A stretch of DNA of 64,000 nucleotides from Leishmania martiniquensis. Taxonomy: Eukaryota > Euglenozoa > Kinetoplastea > Trypanosomatida > Trypanosomatidae. The position numbers and the translations under genes are program-made. The stretch lies in NCBI RefSeq assembly GCF_017916325.1, contig NC_090169.1:996001-1060000 (forward strand), given 5' to 3'. The notes under the pieces were generated by a model that did no database searches, was not told where the DNA came from, and saw only the letters and a list, made by a program, of their open reading frames with translations. Position 1 is the stretch's first letter. Every line of letters starts with the position of its first letter. Below are positions 19,101 through 30,089 of the stretch, piece after piece.

Positions 19101-22100
19101 AGGTTCCTGCTTAGCCCCGCCCGCCCTCTGATCAGGCGCTTTCATTATGCCCATTGTGACCTAAGTCCACTATTGGGATTGCCCACGCTCCCCATGCAAC
19201 TGAAGAGCTTCAGGGTTGGGTGAAATACCCTCGCGCAGCGCTGTGGTTGCCACGGGTGTGTCCTAAACATATTTGCTCTCGCCGTCGGCTTTGTTGCGGC
19301 CGCGTGTAAAAGCATAACCGCCGGCAGCAGCACCCATACACCGCTCTGCCCCCCCCCTCTAATTGCCGCTCGTGCCCTCCAGCAGCTGCAGCAGTTATGG
19401 AGGCTTGATGGTGGGAAGGAATTGCCTTGATTTCCCCAACACGGCCGGCGGAGGATCCTAATAAGGCACGCCAACTTCTTTTCCCCTATCGAAGTTGAAA
19501 GCGCCGTACACCGCAATCCACGCTCTAGGCGCGGCTCGCGAGCCTCTATAGGCTTCTTATCCATCTTCCTATCGATGGCAGGTGCTTGCATGAGCCGCTC
19601 CCTTTCTCCTTCACCTTGCTAGCATGTCGGGCGCGCAGCGATCGAAGCCAAGCGGTCCTGATGCATTCATTAGGAAAGGTAACTGGCTAGCTCGCTCCCC
19701 TCCTTCAAGGGCTTCCTTGCATGAACCACTTTCCTTCTGTAGTCTTTTTAAAGCTCTTACACAGCACTTGCTTGCCAACTTTGACGGTTCTTCCTAGCAC
19801 TCGAAAATCGACTGCCTCTGAAAGGCTTGAACGTGCTGGTGACTCCGGTGGCAATTGGAAATGGCGAAAACGATACTGTTGTAGCTAGCAGGAGCGTAAG
19901 GTGACTGCGGACAAGTGAGGCCTCTCACAATTCTTATACTTGAGCTACGGTGCCTAGCCTTCTTTTGCCCGGCGAAGTATTTGAAAGAGAGGGGAAAGTC
20001 GGTGCGCACATCCATTATACGACGTAAATGTGTAGACTTCTCCATCACAGCAAAACATGCTTGTGGTATGTCTACGGTATTGATTGGCTTTATGGCTGTC
20101 AAGAAGAGGTACGTGACTGCGGAATGGTGCTCCACGGAGGTGGCGAATCTCAAAGTGATTTTGGCTGTACCGGCATCCGCTGCCAGCTTAAAAGAAATGA
20201 AGTTTCACATATTCAGACAATTTATTAGAAATAAGTTCTATTCATATGCCCTTCTCTGATAAGTAGATGGTATATTCCATCCTCATGGCCCGGGCTTTTC
20301 TATTTTGCGAGCTTCTGTTCCGGTCTAGGCTGCACTTTTACATTTTTTTCTTTTACGTGCTTTGAACGCGAGCATCCGCGGAAAGAAAGCCTCAATGGTT
20401 GCCTCGAATTAAATGTACACTGATCTTCTTTACAACTGGGGTAATAGCTGCATAACCTATTCCTTGAGTCGACTAGAGAAGGCTACCTTGCTGGCCTGAG
20501 CTGGCGTGTTGCACCAAAGGAAAAGGTGGTGAGGTGCTGTTAGTTCCTCTTGCCATTCTAGAAAACAATCTCCTAATTCAGAATGCTGCTGTGCTTTTCC
20601 ACTTTCCCCGCGCCTGTTACCAACTTCTACTGTAAGTGCATCACTGCTATTCTGTAATAGCAGCTGCCCAACCTCTGCGGGGGTGTGCACGACGGGGTAC
20701 CTCAAATGAGCGACGCTTCTCCTCCCTCTACGTTCTTGGGGTCGAAGAGAAGTTTAGCACTTTGCTACTCCTTTGCAAGGTTCCTCGGGATCAGTGCCAT
20801 GAGAATGTCCGTACAGAAGATGCATTGTAGGGCTCATATCTTGGAGTGTGGCACATGTGTGTTAGCTCTAATCGGGCCCCGTTAGCATCTTTGTGAGGGG
20901 ACGAGCTAAAGGCGGTCGTTACTACGATCTCATCAGCGTTTTGCGTAAGGCCTTAGGTTGTTTGTGGAGGCTAGACTACTATTCTCGATGGGCTAGACGG
21001 TAGGAAGGTCGCTTCAACGGTGATTTTAGCAGCTTGTGTACTCACTCTAAAACAGTTTGTTGTGTACAGAGTGTGAGGGCTCGATATAATTCTTGAGAGG
21101 AGGAATCCTTCTAGTCGCGACTCATTTGTTACTGTCTCCTGGAAGACGAAGGGGCTTCTCCGTCTCATTATCACTCGAACTGAAAATAAACTGTATCTCT
21201 TAAGGAAAAGATTCCCCTTTTGAGGTGTTGATGGTGACTGGGTCGCATTTTACAGCAATCGGCAATGTCGTCTCATCAGCATTGTTGAATGCGCTTGAAC
21301 TTTCTTGATTCTATGCTTTACTGCTGAAGATTATATATGCTTCTATATGTGTGTGCGTGGTAACATATCTGTTTCTTTGGTTGACCTACCTAGTATGATT
21401 TCCAGAGGATGCGTTATCGTTTCGAGGCACGACTTCATTTGAATTACCTTGTCGACCCAGTGATGACGCTGTGGTAAAGGCACACTTTCATATCTTGAAT
21501 ATCGAAAGCTACTTGGTCTATGCATATATATATGTTTATACGAATTTCTAGTGGCTCGTTCCGTTCGTTTTGGATCGTTCAAGACATGGTATACTCGTTT
21601 TCCAATCGCATCTTTACGTAACCGAGGTAGTGCGTATGTGTTGTGCTTGGTGCACTATTCTTCAGTCTCAGGAGGTGCACTATAGAGTATTTTTTCACTT
21701 CTTGCGTCACTCGCTTTTGCACCAGACGTCATATCGTGCATATTTGATTTTTACGGGAGCTCATAAATAACAAAAAGCAAGAGGGAATCATCGCTCGATT
21801 CAGTTGAGGCACTTTAACACTGCTACAAGGTATTTTCCTTTTGTCGAGCTAAACTTTGGACACTGTAAAACTCTGTCACATCACATATGTGAATGCAGCC
21901 TCACAATACTCTTGACCCCTGGTGGAGAAGGGAGCATGGCCATTACTGCACATTTCCGCAGAGGTGAATATGGGCAGCTCCTTTTGCGAGGTAAGATGCT
22001 GCTCGCCTGCGCTTTCCTTCCTGCATTCGACAATGTACCCCTCACCGACCCTCTTTTACACGGATGTTTACCATAAGAAAGCTTGTTATTGGGGGTGCTT

Positions 22101-22338
22101 CTGGCCTCAGCTCTTTGTAGGATTGCAGAAAGAGTTGGTTTGCTTGCTTTCTTTTCGCTCTTTGGCTCATCTCCTCTAGAGATAACACAAGGCTCGTAGT
22201 CGATCAGTCTTTTTTTCGAAAATCATCACTCTGCGTAGACTTTGTGATAGCGTATCAAAGTGATCCCTTGGGCAGGTACGCACCTTGGCCTGAGGCCTTT
22301 CTGTGTCGCAGCACACGACCCTTCTTTTCTCCATTTTT

Positions 22339-22340
22339 AG
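22339..22340 (+). promoter_or_regulatory. Predicted spliced-leader acceptor AG for the CC2D-like gene
   Basis: CTTCTTTTCTCCATTTTTAG ends at 22340, a textbook pyrimidine tract plus AG. The 5' UTR would be 33 nt (22341-22373) with no upstream ATG, supporting the start at 22374. Confidence 0.7.
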
Positions 22341-22373
22341 GTATTACTGCTTCTCATTCATTGTGGAGCTGAA

Positions 22374-24962
22374 ATGTCGCGCATAGCAGCTGTGGACGCC
22401 ATGAAGCTGCTGAAGGAACAGCTATCGGAAAAGGAATTTCGTATAGGCGAGCTGGAGAATCGCGTGAAGGATCTCTTTAACGAAGCCAAAGAGCTTGATG
22501 AAAAGCTGCGAGTTGCGAATCGTAATGCTCGGGTTCTGGAAGAGGAAAACAGCAACTACCATATTCGCATCAAGAGCCTTGAGAAGGACGGCAGTGCCTC
22601 AGGCATCTCTCCCTCCCAGAATGAGGCGGTGAAACTCATTCAAGAGAATATGGAGCTGCGGCAGTCGCTCGCAGAAGCTGAGAGGCATATGAGGCAGATG
22701 TCGTTCCGTTATCGTGAGACTGACGATGATGCTGAAAAGCGTATTCGCGAACTGCAGAGCGAGTGCGAGAAAATGCGCAAGGAGAGGCTTCGCGAGTACA
22801 AGGAGCTGGAGAGTACTCGGCATCAGTGCGCTGAGCTGCGCAAACGCATTGGTGACGATGAAGAAACGTTAAGGTCAGCTAGAGAGTTGTGGGACCAGGA
22901 GCGGGAGAGGTACCAGCAGAGGATTGACGAGCTGCTAGACTTCAATAAGCGCGCGGAAAGGCCCTTCGCCGCGAGAGCTGCTCGCTCCAAGGATGACGTC
23001 GTTGAGGAGCCGCTGGAGCAATATCTCTTGAAGGAAGAAGTTGCTCAACTAGAAAAAAAACTGAAAGAGGAGCAGCAGAAGGGCTGGGAAAAGGAGCGAA
23101 GGTGGGTCCGCACTGAGAACGAGCTGCGCCACCGTATTATCGAATTACAAACTAGCGGTGAGTCGGAGGGCCATAATGGCAAAGCACTTTTTCACGCCAT
23201 GAAGGATCAAGTGAGGGCCCTGCAAGATGAAATTCAGGCTCTTCGGGGTGATAGGCGCGGCTCGCGATCGACACAAGGCGCGCCAATGAGCTTGGCAAGT
23301 GCTGTGTCCGCTGTGACACCGGCTACAAGGAGCGCTGAAGTGGGGGAGTGGGCAGCTCGCTATGATGGTGTAGTGACAGAAAATGACAAGCTTCGCGACC
23401 AGGCAGAAGCTGCGAAGGTGAGGATTCTTGAGCTTCAAAATATTGCTGACGAGAAGGCGATAGAATGCAAGGAGCTAGAAGTGCAACTCACCACTGCACA
23501 GAAGCAGCTCAAGGCGGCTTCTTGCGTGCCGTCGGCGGGCGGGCTATTCATCCAGTCGTTCAGTGATCGCAGTTGTGGAAGTCGTGTGACCGACGGTCAA
23601 CACTGCCAGGGCGATGCGCACGCAATGGGGGTCTTGCAGCAGCGTGTGCGTGACTTGGAGGCGGAGTTGAAGAAGATCAGTAGCGAGCAGGAGCAGAAAG
23701 AGACCATTAGTCGTGTTCGCGTTAAGGAGTACGAAAAGCAGATAATGGAGCTGCTTCGGGAAAATGAGATTCTTAGAAATGCAGGTAGATCTCGATTCGA
23801 TCCTGACGGCGGAGACGCTATGATGGACTCCTTGGATGGAGTGATGCGTTTGACGAAGGACAAGCGGGAGTCGGTCGAGGAGGTGATGCGACTTCTTGAG
23901 TTCGCATGGGACAGCGACGATGAGGGGAAGCGACAGCTGCGCAGAGCGAAGTATCAAGGTGCTGCCATGGCCTCTCAGGATGCTGCCAAGGAAGGCGAGA
24001 TCCAGCGTCTCCAGAAGTGTGTCAGTGAGTTGGAATGGAAGTTGCTCGACGTTGAAAAACAGGCGCACGAGCGAGACGATTTGAAGGAGGCCGAGGGTAA
24101 CCTGCGCAAGCAAAATCGAGCCCTGGTTACTGAAAACGACAAGCTCCGCAACAGGATTGGGGATCTGGAGAAAAGAAAGGAGGAATTAGAGCGGCAGCAG
24201 AACGCCAAGCAAAATGAGGCCAGTCGACGTGTTGAAGAGCTGGAGTCTGAGGTCGACGATTTGACGCGCAGGTTGACCAAAGCGAGTAAGGTAACTAGTC
24301 GCCCAGCTTCTCCACGCCCAAGTACCCGCTCACCGCGACTCAGCGCCCGCCGTCGCAGACCTGAGGCAGTGGCACTGTCCCAGTTGTCTGTCCGCTCTAC
24401 AGAGGAGCAGCGTCGAAGCGCTATCCCTGAAGGAGCCCATCTTGCTGTGACAGTCGTGGAACTTAAAGATCTGCTGCGCAACGGTCGACCAATCACTGAG
24501 CCCGGCTACGTCATCATCAAACTGAAGTCTATAAAGGAGAAGTACAAAACTTCCGTAAAGATGTTGTCGTCTGTGATCCGCTTTGATGAGACATTTGTGT
24601 TTTATCTCGCGCAGCCGGATCAGGATGTCATAACTCTGCATATCTTCTATAAGCCACGCGGTGGCTCCCGTGAATTTCATATCGGAGATGCCTGCTTCTC
24701 CATGGCGACGCTCTGTCGGGGAGTTGCTCGCCAGCGCATAGCTCCTGTGGTGCAGAGCCCTGGAACAAAGGAAGCGCGTCGCGCTGCGCAGGTTGAAGTG
24801 CTTTTGCAAACGGATGACTTTGGAAAGATGATGACGCCCACGGAGGAAGAAGTTGAGGAGGAGGGCATGCGTTTCAAGGAGTTGGTGAAGAAGTTCGAGA
24901 ACGGTGCCCCAGAGATGCTGCATGCAGTGGACGTTTACATGGCGTCCAGCGAGCTTCAGTAG
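22374..24962 (+). CDS. CC2D: CC2D-like coiled-coil and C2-domain protein
   Basis: 862 residues. Residues 1-640 are almost continuous charged coiled coil with a few breaks (for example near 300-325 and 385-410). A basic Ser/Pro/Arg linker follows (SRPASPRPSTRSPRLSARRR, about 642-661). The C-terminus, about residues 690-818, reads as a beta-rich C2 domain (LAVTVVELKDLL, PGYVIIKLKS, VIRFDETFVFYL, ITLHIFYKP). The loop that usually carries paired calcium-binding Asp reads RPITEPG, so calcium binding is doubtful. This layout matches T. brucei CC2D, required for assembly of the flagellum attachment zone filament. A RPGRIP1-like C2 protein is the alternative. It is the first gene of the plus-strand unit, directly facing the giant FAZ-like gene across the strand switch. 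Confidence 0.75.
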   Translation: MSRIAAVDAMKLLKEQLSEKEFRIGELENRVKDLFNEAKELDEKLRVANRNARVLEEENSNYHIRIKSLEKDGSASGISPSQNEAVKLIQENMELRQSLAEAERHMRQMSFRYRETDDDAEKRIRELQSECEKMRKERLREYKELESTRHQCAELRKRIGDDEETLRSARELWDQERERYQQRIDELLDFNKRAERPFAARAARSKDDVVEEPLEQYLLKEEVAQLEKKLKEEQQKGWEKERRWVRTENELRHRIIELQTSGESEGHNGKALFHAMKDQVRALQDEIQALRGDRRGSRSTQGAPMSLASAVSAVTPATRSAEVGEWAARYDGVVTENDKLRDQAEAAKVRILELQNIADEKAIECKELEVQLTTAQKQLKAASCVPSAGGLFIQSFSDRSCGSRVTDGQHCQGDAHAMGVLQQRVRDLEAELKKISSEQEQKETISRVRVKEYEKQIMELLRENEILRNAGRSRFDPDGGDAMMDSLDGVMRLTKDKRESVEEVMRLLEFAWDSDDEGKRQLRRAKYQGAAMASQDAAKEGEIQRLQKCVSELEWKLLDVEKQAHERDDLKEAEGNLRKQNRALVTENDKLRNRIGDLEKRKEELERQQNAKQNEASRRVEELESEVDDLTRRLTKASKVTSRPASPRPSTRSPRLSARRRRPEAVALSQLSVRSTEEQRRSAIPEGAHLAVTVVELKDLLRNGRPITEPGYVIIKLKSIKEKYKTSVKMLSSVIRFDETFVFYLAQPDQDVITLHIFYKPRGGSREFHIGDACFSMATLCRGVARQRIAPVVQSPGTKEARRAAQVEVLLQTDDFGKMMTPTEEEVEEEGMRFKELVKKFENGAPEMLHAVDVYMASSELQ

Positions 24963-25312
24963 CCGTTTACTCGCATCAACTGCGCGAGCACACATAAAAG
25001 CGGCTTCGCAGTGTTTCCTTTTTGCGACGTGTGAGCGTGTGTATGCAAGTGGATGCCGTTGACTACGTGTGCGTGTTGCTCTGCTTCCATGCCTGTACAT
25101 TTTTTTTTCTGTGTGCACCTAGTCTCGCGGCTGTTGGTTTCTCGCTTCGAATGGCTTTGGCCTCTGTGCCTTACATTTGTGGGGAGGGTGAGCTCTTCGA
25201 TAGGGCGCTCGTTCGCGGCTGTGCTTTTTTTTCTTCTGCAGCTGTGGTCTTCTGAAGCCCCCTCTCTTTGAGATGATGTTTCCTCTGCGCGCATTCGTTC
25301 TGGCATGCGAGC

Positions 25313-25340
<28 letters not shown>
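25313..25340. repeat. (AT)14 microsatellite
   Basis: An uninterrupted alternating AT tract in the CC2D 3' region. Confidence 0.95.
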
Positions 25341-25343
<3 letters not shown>

Positions 25344-26588
25344 TTCAGGTGTACTCGAACTTGGTCGCGCGAGACAACGCAAGCAAAGCACTACACATCA
25401 GCAGTAACGTGTTGCAAGCATGACGAAGCCCGCAACAGCAGAAAAAGAACGGCTCTTTCCTTTATTATCACACTTCGCTCACAAGGCCATACTTCTCCTT
25501 ATGTGCTCTTTTCTTTTGTTTGCTTTAGGCTTCGCTTGATCGCTTGCTTCCATTTTTCTTTCAGTTGAGCGAGGCTTTTGAATTGCAAGGCACTTTTTTG
25601 GTATGTATTGCTCGTTGTTCGTGTCGTTGAGGCCGAAACAGCGTGGGGTGATTTTGGTTTTTGGCACCCTGAGGTTATGCTGCCGCCATCTTCCGCATAT
25701 GTCTCCCCGCTTCCCATGCCGTCGCCCCCCCTCCTGTGTTACTCATCGTGCTTGCGTTTGTGAGTGATGTGCAGTTCTTTGTCCGCTAAGCTTCCCTCTC
25801 TTTGATTTGGCCTCGCTGCCTGTTTCTCTCCGTGTTGGCCACGCGTGTGAAATTCTTACCCTTTTCTCCTATGTGTACCATCATCGTTCTTTTTTGCCAT
25901 CCCCTACGCCAACTCGAGAGCCGCATACGCAGGGTATGTACATTGGCTTTGTCTCCGCTTTTTTTTTCGTCGGAGAGGGGGGGCCTGACTATTGACAAAG
26001 GGTTCTTTTTTCTATTGGCCAGCCCGCGAGTCTGTATCGTGGTCCTCGTGTCGAGGAGGTAGATGTGCAACGCAACGTCTTGTGGGGTGAACTAGAGGTG
26101 CTACAGCATCTACCAAAAAGATGATAATAAGACGATGCCTGTATTCTTGAGCCTATGCTCACACCGCGTTTCTTTTTCGTGTCTCAATCTTCTTCATTCA
26201 TTTTCGCAGCTCTTCGTTTTAGCTTGATGTGCTTTGCTGGACAACACTCGACCCCCACGTGTGACTTGCCGCATCCACCAGCGAGGAGCAGCGAAACAGT
26301 GGCGTGCTAGCTGGACTCTGGCTCTAGGGTTATTGAGACGTCATGAGTGCTGTGGGCCCTTCTGCTTGCTTCCACATGTCTTTGGTGTTGTTGACGAGTC
26401 ATACTAGAAACGAAGAGAGAGGGGAGCGCTTTAGCGTTCTTCTTTAGTTTTCACTTCAGCTCGGCTTTCTTCCATTCCCCTCACCTTCTGAAGGCATTTG
26501 TTTACCCATCTCTCGGGTAGAAATGACCTTGAAAGAGGCGACGGAACGGAGAGCGAGTGAAGAAAAGTAGAGCAGCAGCCCCCCCAAA

Positions 26589-26608
26589 CACACACACACA
26601 CACACACA
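26589..26608. repeat. (CA)10 microsatellite
   Basis: An uninterrupted CA tract following a run of C. Confidence 0.95.
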
Positions 26609-28167
26609 TTCCCGGCAGCAACAAATGCTTTCGTTCGTTTCATTGTCAAGGAGTGCTATCCACTGCAAAACTAGTGAAGGAAAAAAAGCGAGGGCATACG
26701 TTCTTTGCTACGACCTCGTCTCTTCTCTCCACTGCACAAGAGCACCGGGCTAGACGAGTGTTGAAGGGGTGGGGTGGGGTGCCGCCTTGTCTTGTGCTTC
26801 CCCTCATGGTGCGCCCATTGTTGGTAGCATGTATGTTTCTTTCTGTATCGTGTGGGCGAGCTGGGGCACGTGTGTCTCGCTTTCGCGCCTTCCGCCTCTT
26901 TTTCTTTCGTTTTACTCCCATCATTGTTTCCAGGCTCTTGCTGCCTACGAGTAAGCTGAGGGACATCGAAAAGATATGAATGTGTGCACGTCTGAGTGTG
27001 TGTGTGTGTGTCTGTGTGCTGTTGGAGATGCGATCGCGCAAGCTATTTTGGAAAGCCCCGACATGTGGATAAAGAAAGAACAGTATCAGCTCATAGATTT
27101 CAAAGGATGAACGAGACAGTCAGAGTGTCCTGCCCGGTGGGAAGGGGGAGGAGGGGAGGCCAGCGCAGCTTCAGGTGCCGCGATAAAGTTTCGAAAGGTT
27201 ACACGCACCGGAGGAAGCGTTTTCTACTACGGATGCTTCTTGGAGCTTGCGTGCGGAGGGGCATCATTTCGTAGTTCCCGCCTCGCAGTCAAGCTTTCTG
27301 GCGCTTTTATCCATGGGGTCAGTGTGGGTGTGCTTCCGTGAGGGCGACATACACCGGGCACGCGTACCGGCGAGCTGCAGCAAATTCCCCTCCGCAAAAC
27401 CTACCCGCTCAGGAGCCCTCCCCTGGCCTCTTAGGGCGGGTAGCGAATGCGGGACCTTTCATCAAGATTGCTTATCGAAGCTGCTTTTGTTATTCCTGCC
27501 ATCGTCTGGCCCCTATGGATGCGAATTCACGCTGACCTTACCCCTTGGCGACGCTCCCGCCAGGCACCTGGCACTCTCGCTCGCTCTTTTCCACCACCTC
27601 CCTCTTCTCTGGATTGTATGAACTTTTACGTTTCCATGACACATTGTACATGAATGTGTGTCCGCCTCTGAAAATGCCCCAACGTAATGCATGATGCCGC
27701 CATATGTGCCTCCTTTGTTCTACTGCACAAGGACTAAGGTACCAAAGCGACGTCGCTGTGAACGAACTTGGTGGAGGGTGGGGGGACCAACGACAGTAAC
27801 CGGTGACTCTCGTAGAAGGCGGCTAGCATTTTTTTTTTGTTTTGTACTGACTTGCTCAGCGCGCTTACTATCTCCATCTTCCATCATTTTGGCGGCGAAA
27901 TCAGATGCGCGAAGAAAATACGGACGACTGCACGTTCTCAGCATACGCTTATTGCTCCCCTACACAGCATGAGGTATGGTGAGAGGCACGCGACTGCATG
28001 CCGATTACACGCATGACTGGACTAAATCCGCTCGTGCAAGCCTGAGAGTTTGCCCACCATTGAAGGGCCGTGCCTGATTACCCGCGCACAGGACTGTGTC
28101 GCTGACTTTAGCTGTCTTTTTTCCGCTTGCACTGACTGCGCTTGCGTCTGTGCTTGTTATTGTGCGG

Positions 28168-28169
28168 AG
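28168..28169 (+). promoter_or_regulatory. Possible spliced-leader acceptor for the 617-aa gene
   Basis: A T/C/G-rich stretch including CTGTCTTTTTTCCGCTTGC (from about 28110) has no AG until GCGGAG at 28169. The 5' UTR would be about 66 nt, with no ATG before 28236. Confidence 0.4.
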
Positions 28170-28235
28170 GACCGTGCCTCCAAAGCCTAACGGCTGAAGA
28201 AAGAGTTAAGGAAAACGGTAGAACGTGGCACTCGC

Positions 28236-30089
28236 ATGAGCTCTATCACAGATAAGGTGATAGCATATCGTCTTCCGCAGGAGGGAGCGGAGAAAGAGGC
28301 CTACGGCTTGTACCTTCGAAGGGAAGGGAACACGCTGCGCGTCATTCTGTTGCAGGAGGACGGTGACTGCGAGCCACCGCAGAAGTCCGTGCTGCGTAAG
28401 CTCTCCGACCAGGATGTCTTCGTGGACTCGCTCGAGAGCCGCTTTCAGTCGTTGCCATCCAAGCAGTTAGAGGATGACAGCGTGGCAAAACACAAGAGCT
28501 ACCGCTTGCAAAAGATAATGCTACAGTGGGCCATCCATCGCTTAGAGGGGATCGAGGAGAAAGAGTGGATGCTGCTGTCGCAGCAACGCGACCCTCCTGC
28601 CCTGGTTTGCGCTGTTGGGTGCACTGTGGCTCGCATCGCAGCGGGAAAGAGTCTTGTGTCACCTACATGGAGCGATGCGCAAACGCTGCTGCGCAGCGGC
28701 AAGGAAATGGTGCGGCAGCTGCGTGAGGTTGGAGAGCAGCGAATGGATATGTGCCTCTATGATTCCATCGGAGAGACGTACCTGTCTGACTCGACCTTGG
28801 CGTGTTCATCGGTGTGGGAGAAGTCCCCAGCACTTGGGATCCTGCACAAATGGATCACAGCTTTCATGGATTACCAACGTACTCGTTACATCGAGGATGG
28901 GCCCGCGGGGCTGCAGCACCAGATCAATGGCTGCGGGCGAGAACTGCAATTGGCCCGCGAGCGCCGCGGCTCGCTGGCAAAGCAGGCAGATCTCATCAGC
29001 AAAGGAAATTGCTACAGGCGTACCCACACGGTGCGCGGTGTCCCTATAGAGCACGTACTCTATCTCATGACGACTGAGAAGATTGCTACCCGGCAGTACC
29101 GACTGAAGGATCGTATCCCTCTCGAATCACTGGAGGATGTACTGGCGGAGTCGTTTCCTAGCCCGCGAAGTGCACGCGGCAGCCGCGTCGTGGGGCAACG
29201 TAAAGTGCCTACGTTTCCCTTTGCCCGAGCCGAGGGTTCCGTCGCAGGAACTAGCCGCGCCGACGGCATCACCACTGCTGTGAGCGACCCTGCGGCGGAG
29301 GCTGAGTCAACGCGGACGAGGACGTGGCTGAAGGAGCGTCATGCGCGACGACCGCGCGCTTCCGCAGGCGAAGGTAGTGGGATGAACGGCGTTGAGAGCC
29401 GCTGTGCCGCGGCGCCGTCCCCGACGGACCCATCTGGTGAGCACAAGGGTAAAGACCGTGCTTCGATGAAGTCAAAATGGCCATCTCTCGGGAACAGCCG
29501 TGCGGCGTCGTCAGGTGGAAAAGCTGTGGCTGCACGTGCCTCTACCACCACTGCAGCGACTGATTGCGTCGCTTCTTCTTCTTCCTCGGCTACTCCGGCG
29601 AACTGTCTAAAAGGTCTGTCTTTTCTCTCCAAAGAACCCAGCACACCGGCAGTGTCGAATGGTACCGTGACTGCACTCGAGGATGTCAAGAATCACTTCA
29701 AGAATGCGCAAGAGAGCCTACTGGCATGTTTGGAGGAATACGCGAAGTTGGAGGAGAAGTACTCGAATACGGTAGAGCAGAGTAAACAGCTTCTGCTGAT
29801 CTTGGCGAAGCGTGACGACGAAATTATGCAGCTGCGTGAGGCCCTGTCGCAGGCAACACAGCAACAACACTTGGCAGACCGCTTCGTAGCCCAACTGAAG
29901 CAGGCTCAGCAGCACGGGGCGTCAAACGGGGGCCGTTGTAGCGGGTCCCATAATTCGAGCGATGGGCTCCAGCTGCGTGTGGCTGCTTCCACCGCATTCG
30001 ACGCGGGTACATTTGAAAGGCGCGCGGAGTACCTACTTGACGATGCGCTCGATTTTGTGCGGGGGGCGACTGCGGCTCCCGTTATGTGA
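28236..30089 (+). CDS. Protein with dynein-stalk-like microtubule-binding region
   Basis: 617 residues, function unassigned. Residues 1-60 form a small mixed region. At about 85-245 the sequence follows the order of a dynein heavy-chain stalk tip: a helix (MLQWAIHRLEGIEEKEW), then RDPPALVCAVGCTVARIAAGK split here as RDPPALV near 119 and AVGCTVARIAAGK after it, then W-S-D-A near 145, then KSPALGILHKWITAFMDYQR at about 198-215, then a returning helix (LARERRGSLAKQADLI). Dynein stalks show PPALV, AV..L.G, W..A and A..L..W..A...Y in the same order. Residues 300-480 are low-complexity and basic, probably disordered. A coiled coil spans about 481-550. There is no AAA+ motor. It may be a microtubule-associated protein; this is inference from by-eye motif order. 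Confidence 0.6.
   Translation: MSSITDKVIAYRLPQEGAEKEAYGLYLRREGNTLRVILLQEDGDCEPPQKSVLRKLSDQDVFVDSLESRFQSLPSKQLEDDSVAKHKSYRLQKIMLQWAIHRLEGIEEKEWMLLSQQRDPPALVCAVGCTVARIAAGKSLVSPTWSDAQTLLRSGKEMVRQLREVGEQRMDMCLYDSIGETYLSDSTLACSSVWEKSPALGILHKWITAFMDYQRTRYIEDGPAGLQHQINGCGRELQLARERRGSLAKQADLISKGNCYRRTHTVRGVPIEHVLYLMTTEKIATRQYRLKDRIPLESLEDVLAESFPSPRSARGSRVVGQRKVPTFPFARAEGSVAGTSRADGITTAVSDPAAEAESTRTRTWLKERHARRPRASAGEGSGMNGVESRCAAAPSPTDPSGEHKGKDRASMKSKWPSLGNSRAASSGGKAVAARASTTTAATDCVASSSSSATPANCLKGLSFLSKEPSTPAVSNGTVTALEDVKNHFKNAQESLLACLEEYAKLEEKYSNTVEQSKQLLLILAKRDDEIMQLREALSQATQQQHLADRFVAQLKQAQQHGASNGGRCSGSHNSSDGLQLRVAASTAFDAGTFERRAEYLLDDALDFVRGATAAPVM

Larger units (their letters stand above)
16072..22373. 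other. Divergent strand-switch region, probable Pol II start region
   Basis: This 6.3-kb stretch separates the minus-strand and plus-strand gene runs. It is visibly more AT-rich than the coding parts and has no open frame with protein-like composition. In trypanosomatids such divergent switches are where RNA polymerase II transcription starts in both directions; that role is known for the class and inferred here. It contains C-runs at 19089-19096 and 19349-19357 (G-runs on the minus strand), a less AT-rich island near 19100-19620, T-tracts such as 17101-17117, and a short AT repeat near 21523. I found no tRNA or other RNA gene. Confidence 0.75.
24963..28235 (+). other. Intergenic region with microsatellites
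   Basis: 3.3 kb with no credible gene. It should contain the 3' UTR of the CC2D-like gene and the 5' region of the next. It holds (AT)14 at 25313-25340, (CA)10 at 26589-26608, (TG)7 at 26997-27010 and several T-rich tracts. The part around 27100-27600 is more GC-rich and less simple in sequence, but no open frame there is convincing. Confidence 0.6.

Noticed and set aside
19145..19591. 148-codon minus-strand frame in the strand-switch region
   Set aside because: The amino acid pattern shows no domain-like or heptad structure. It lies in a GC-rich island where long frames arise by chance.
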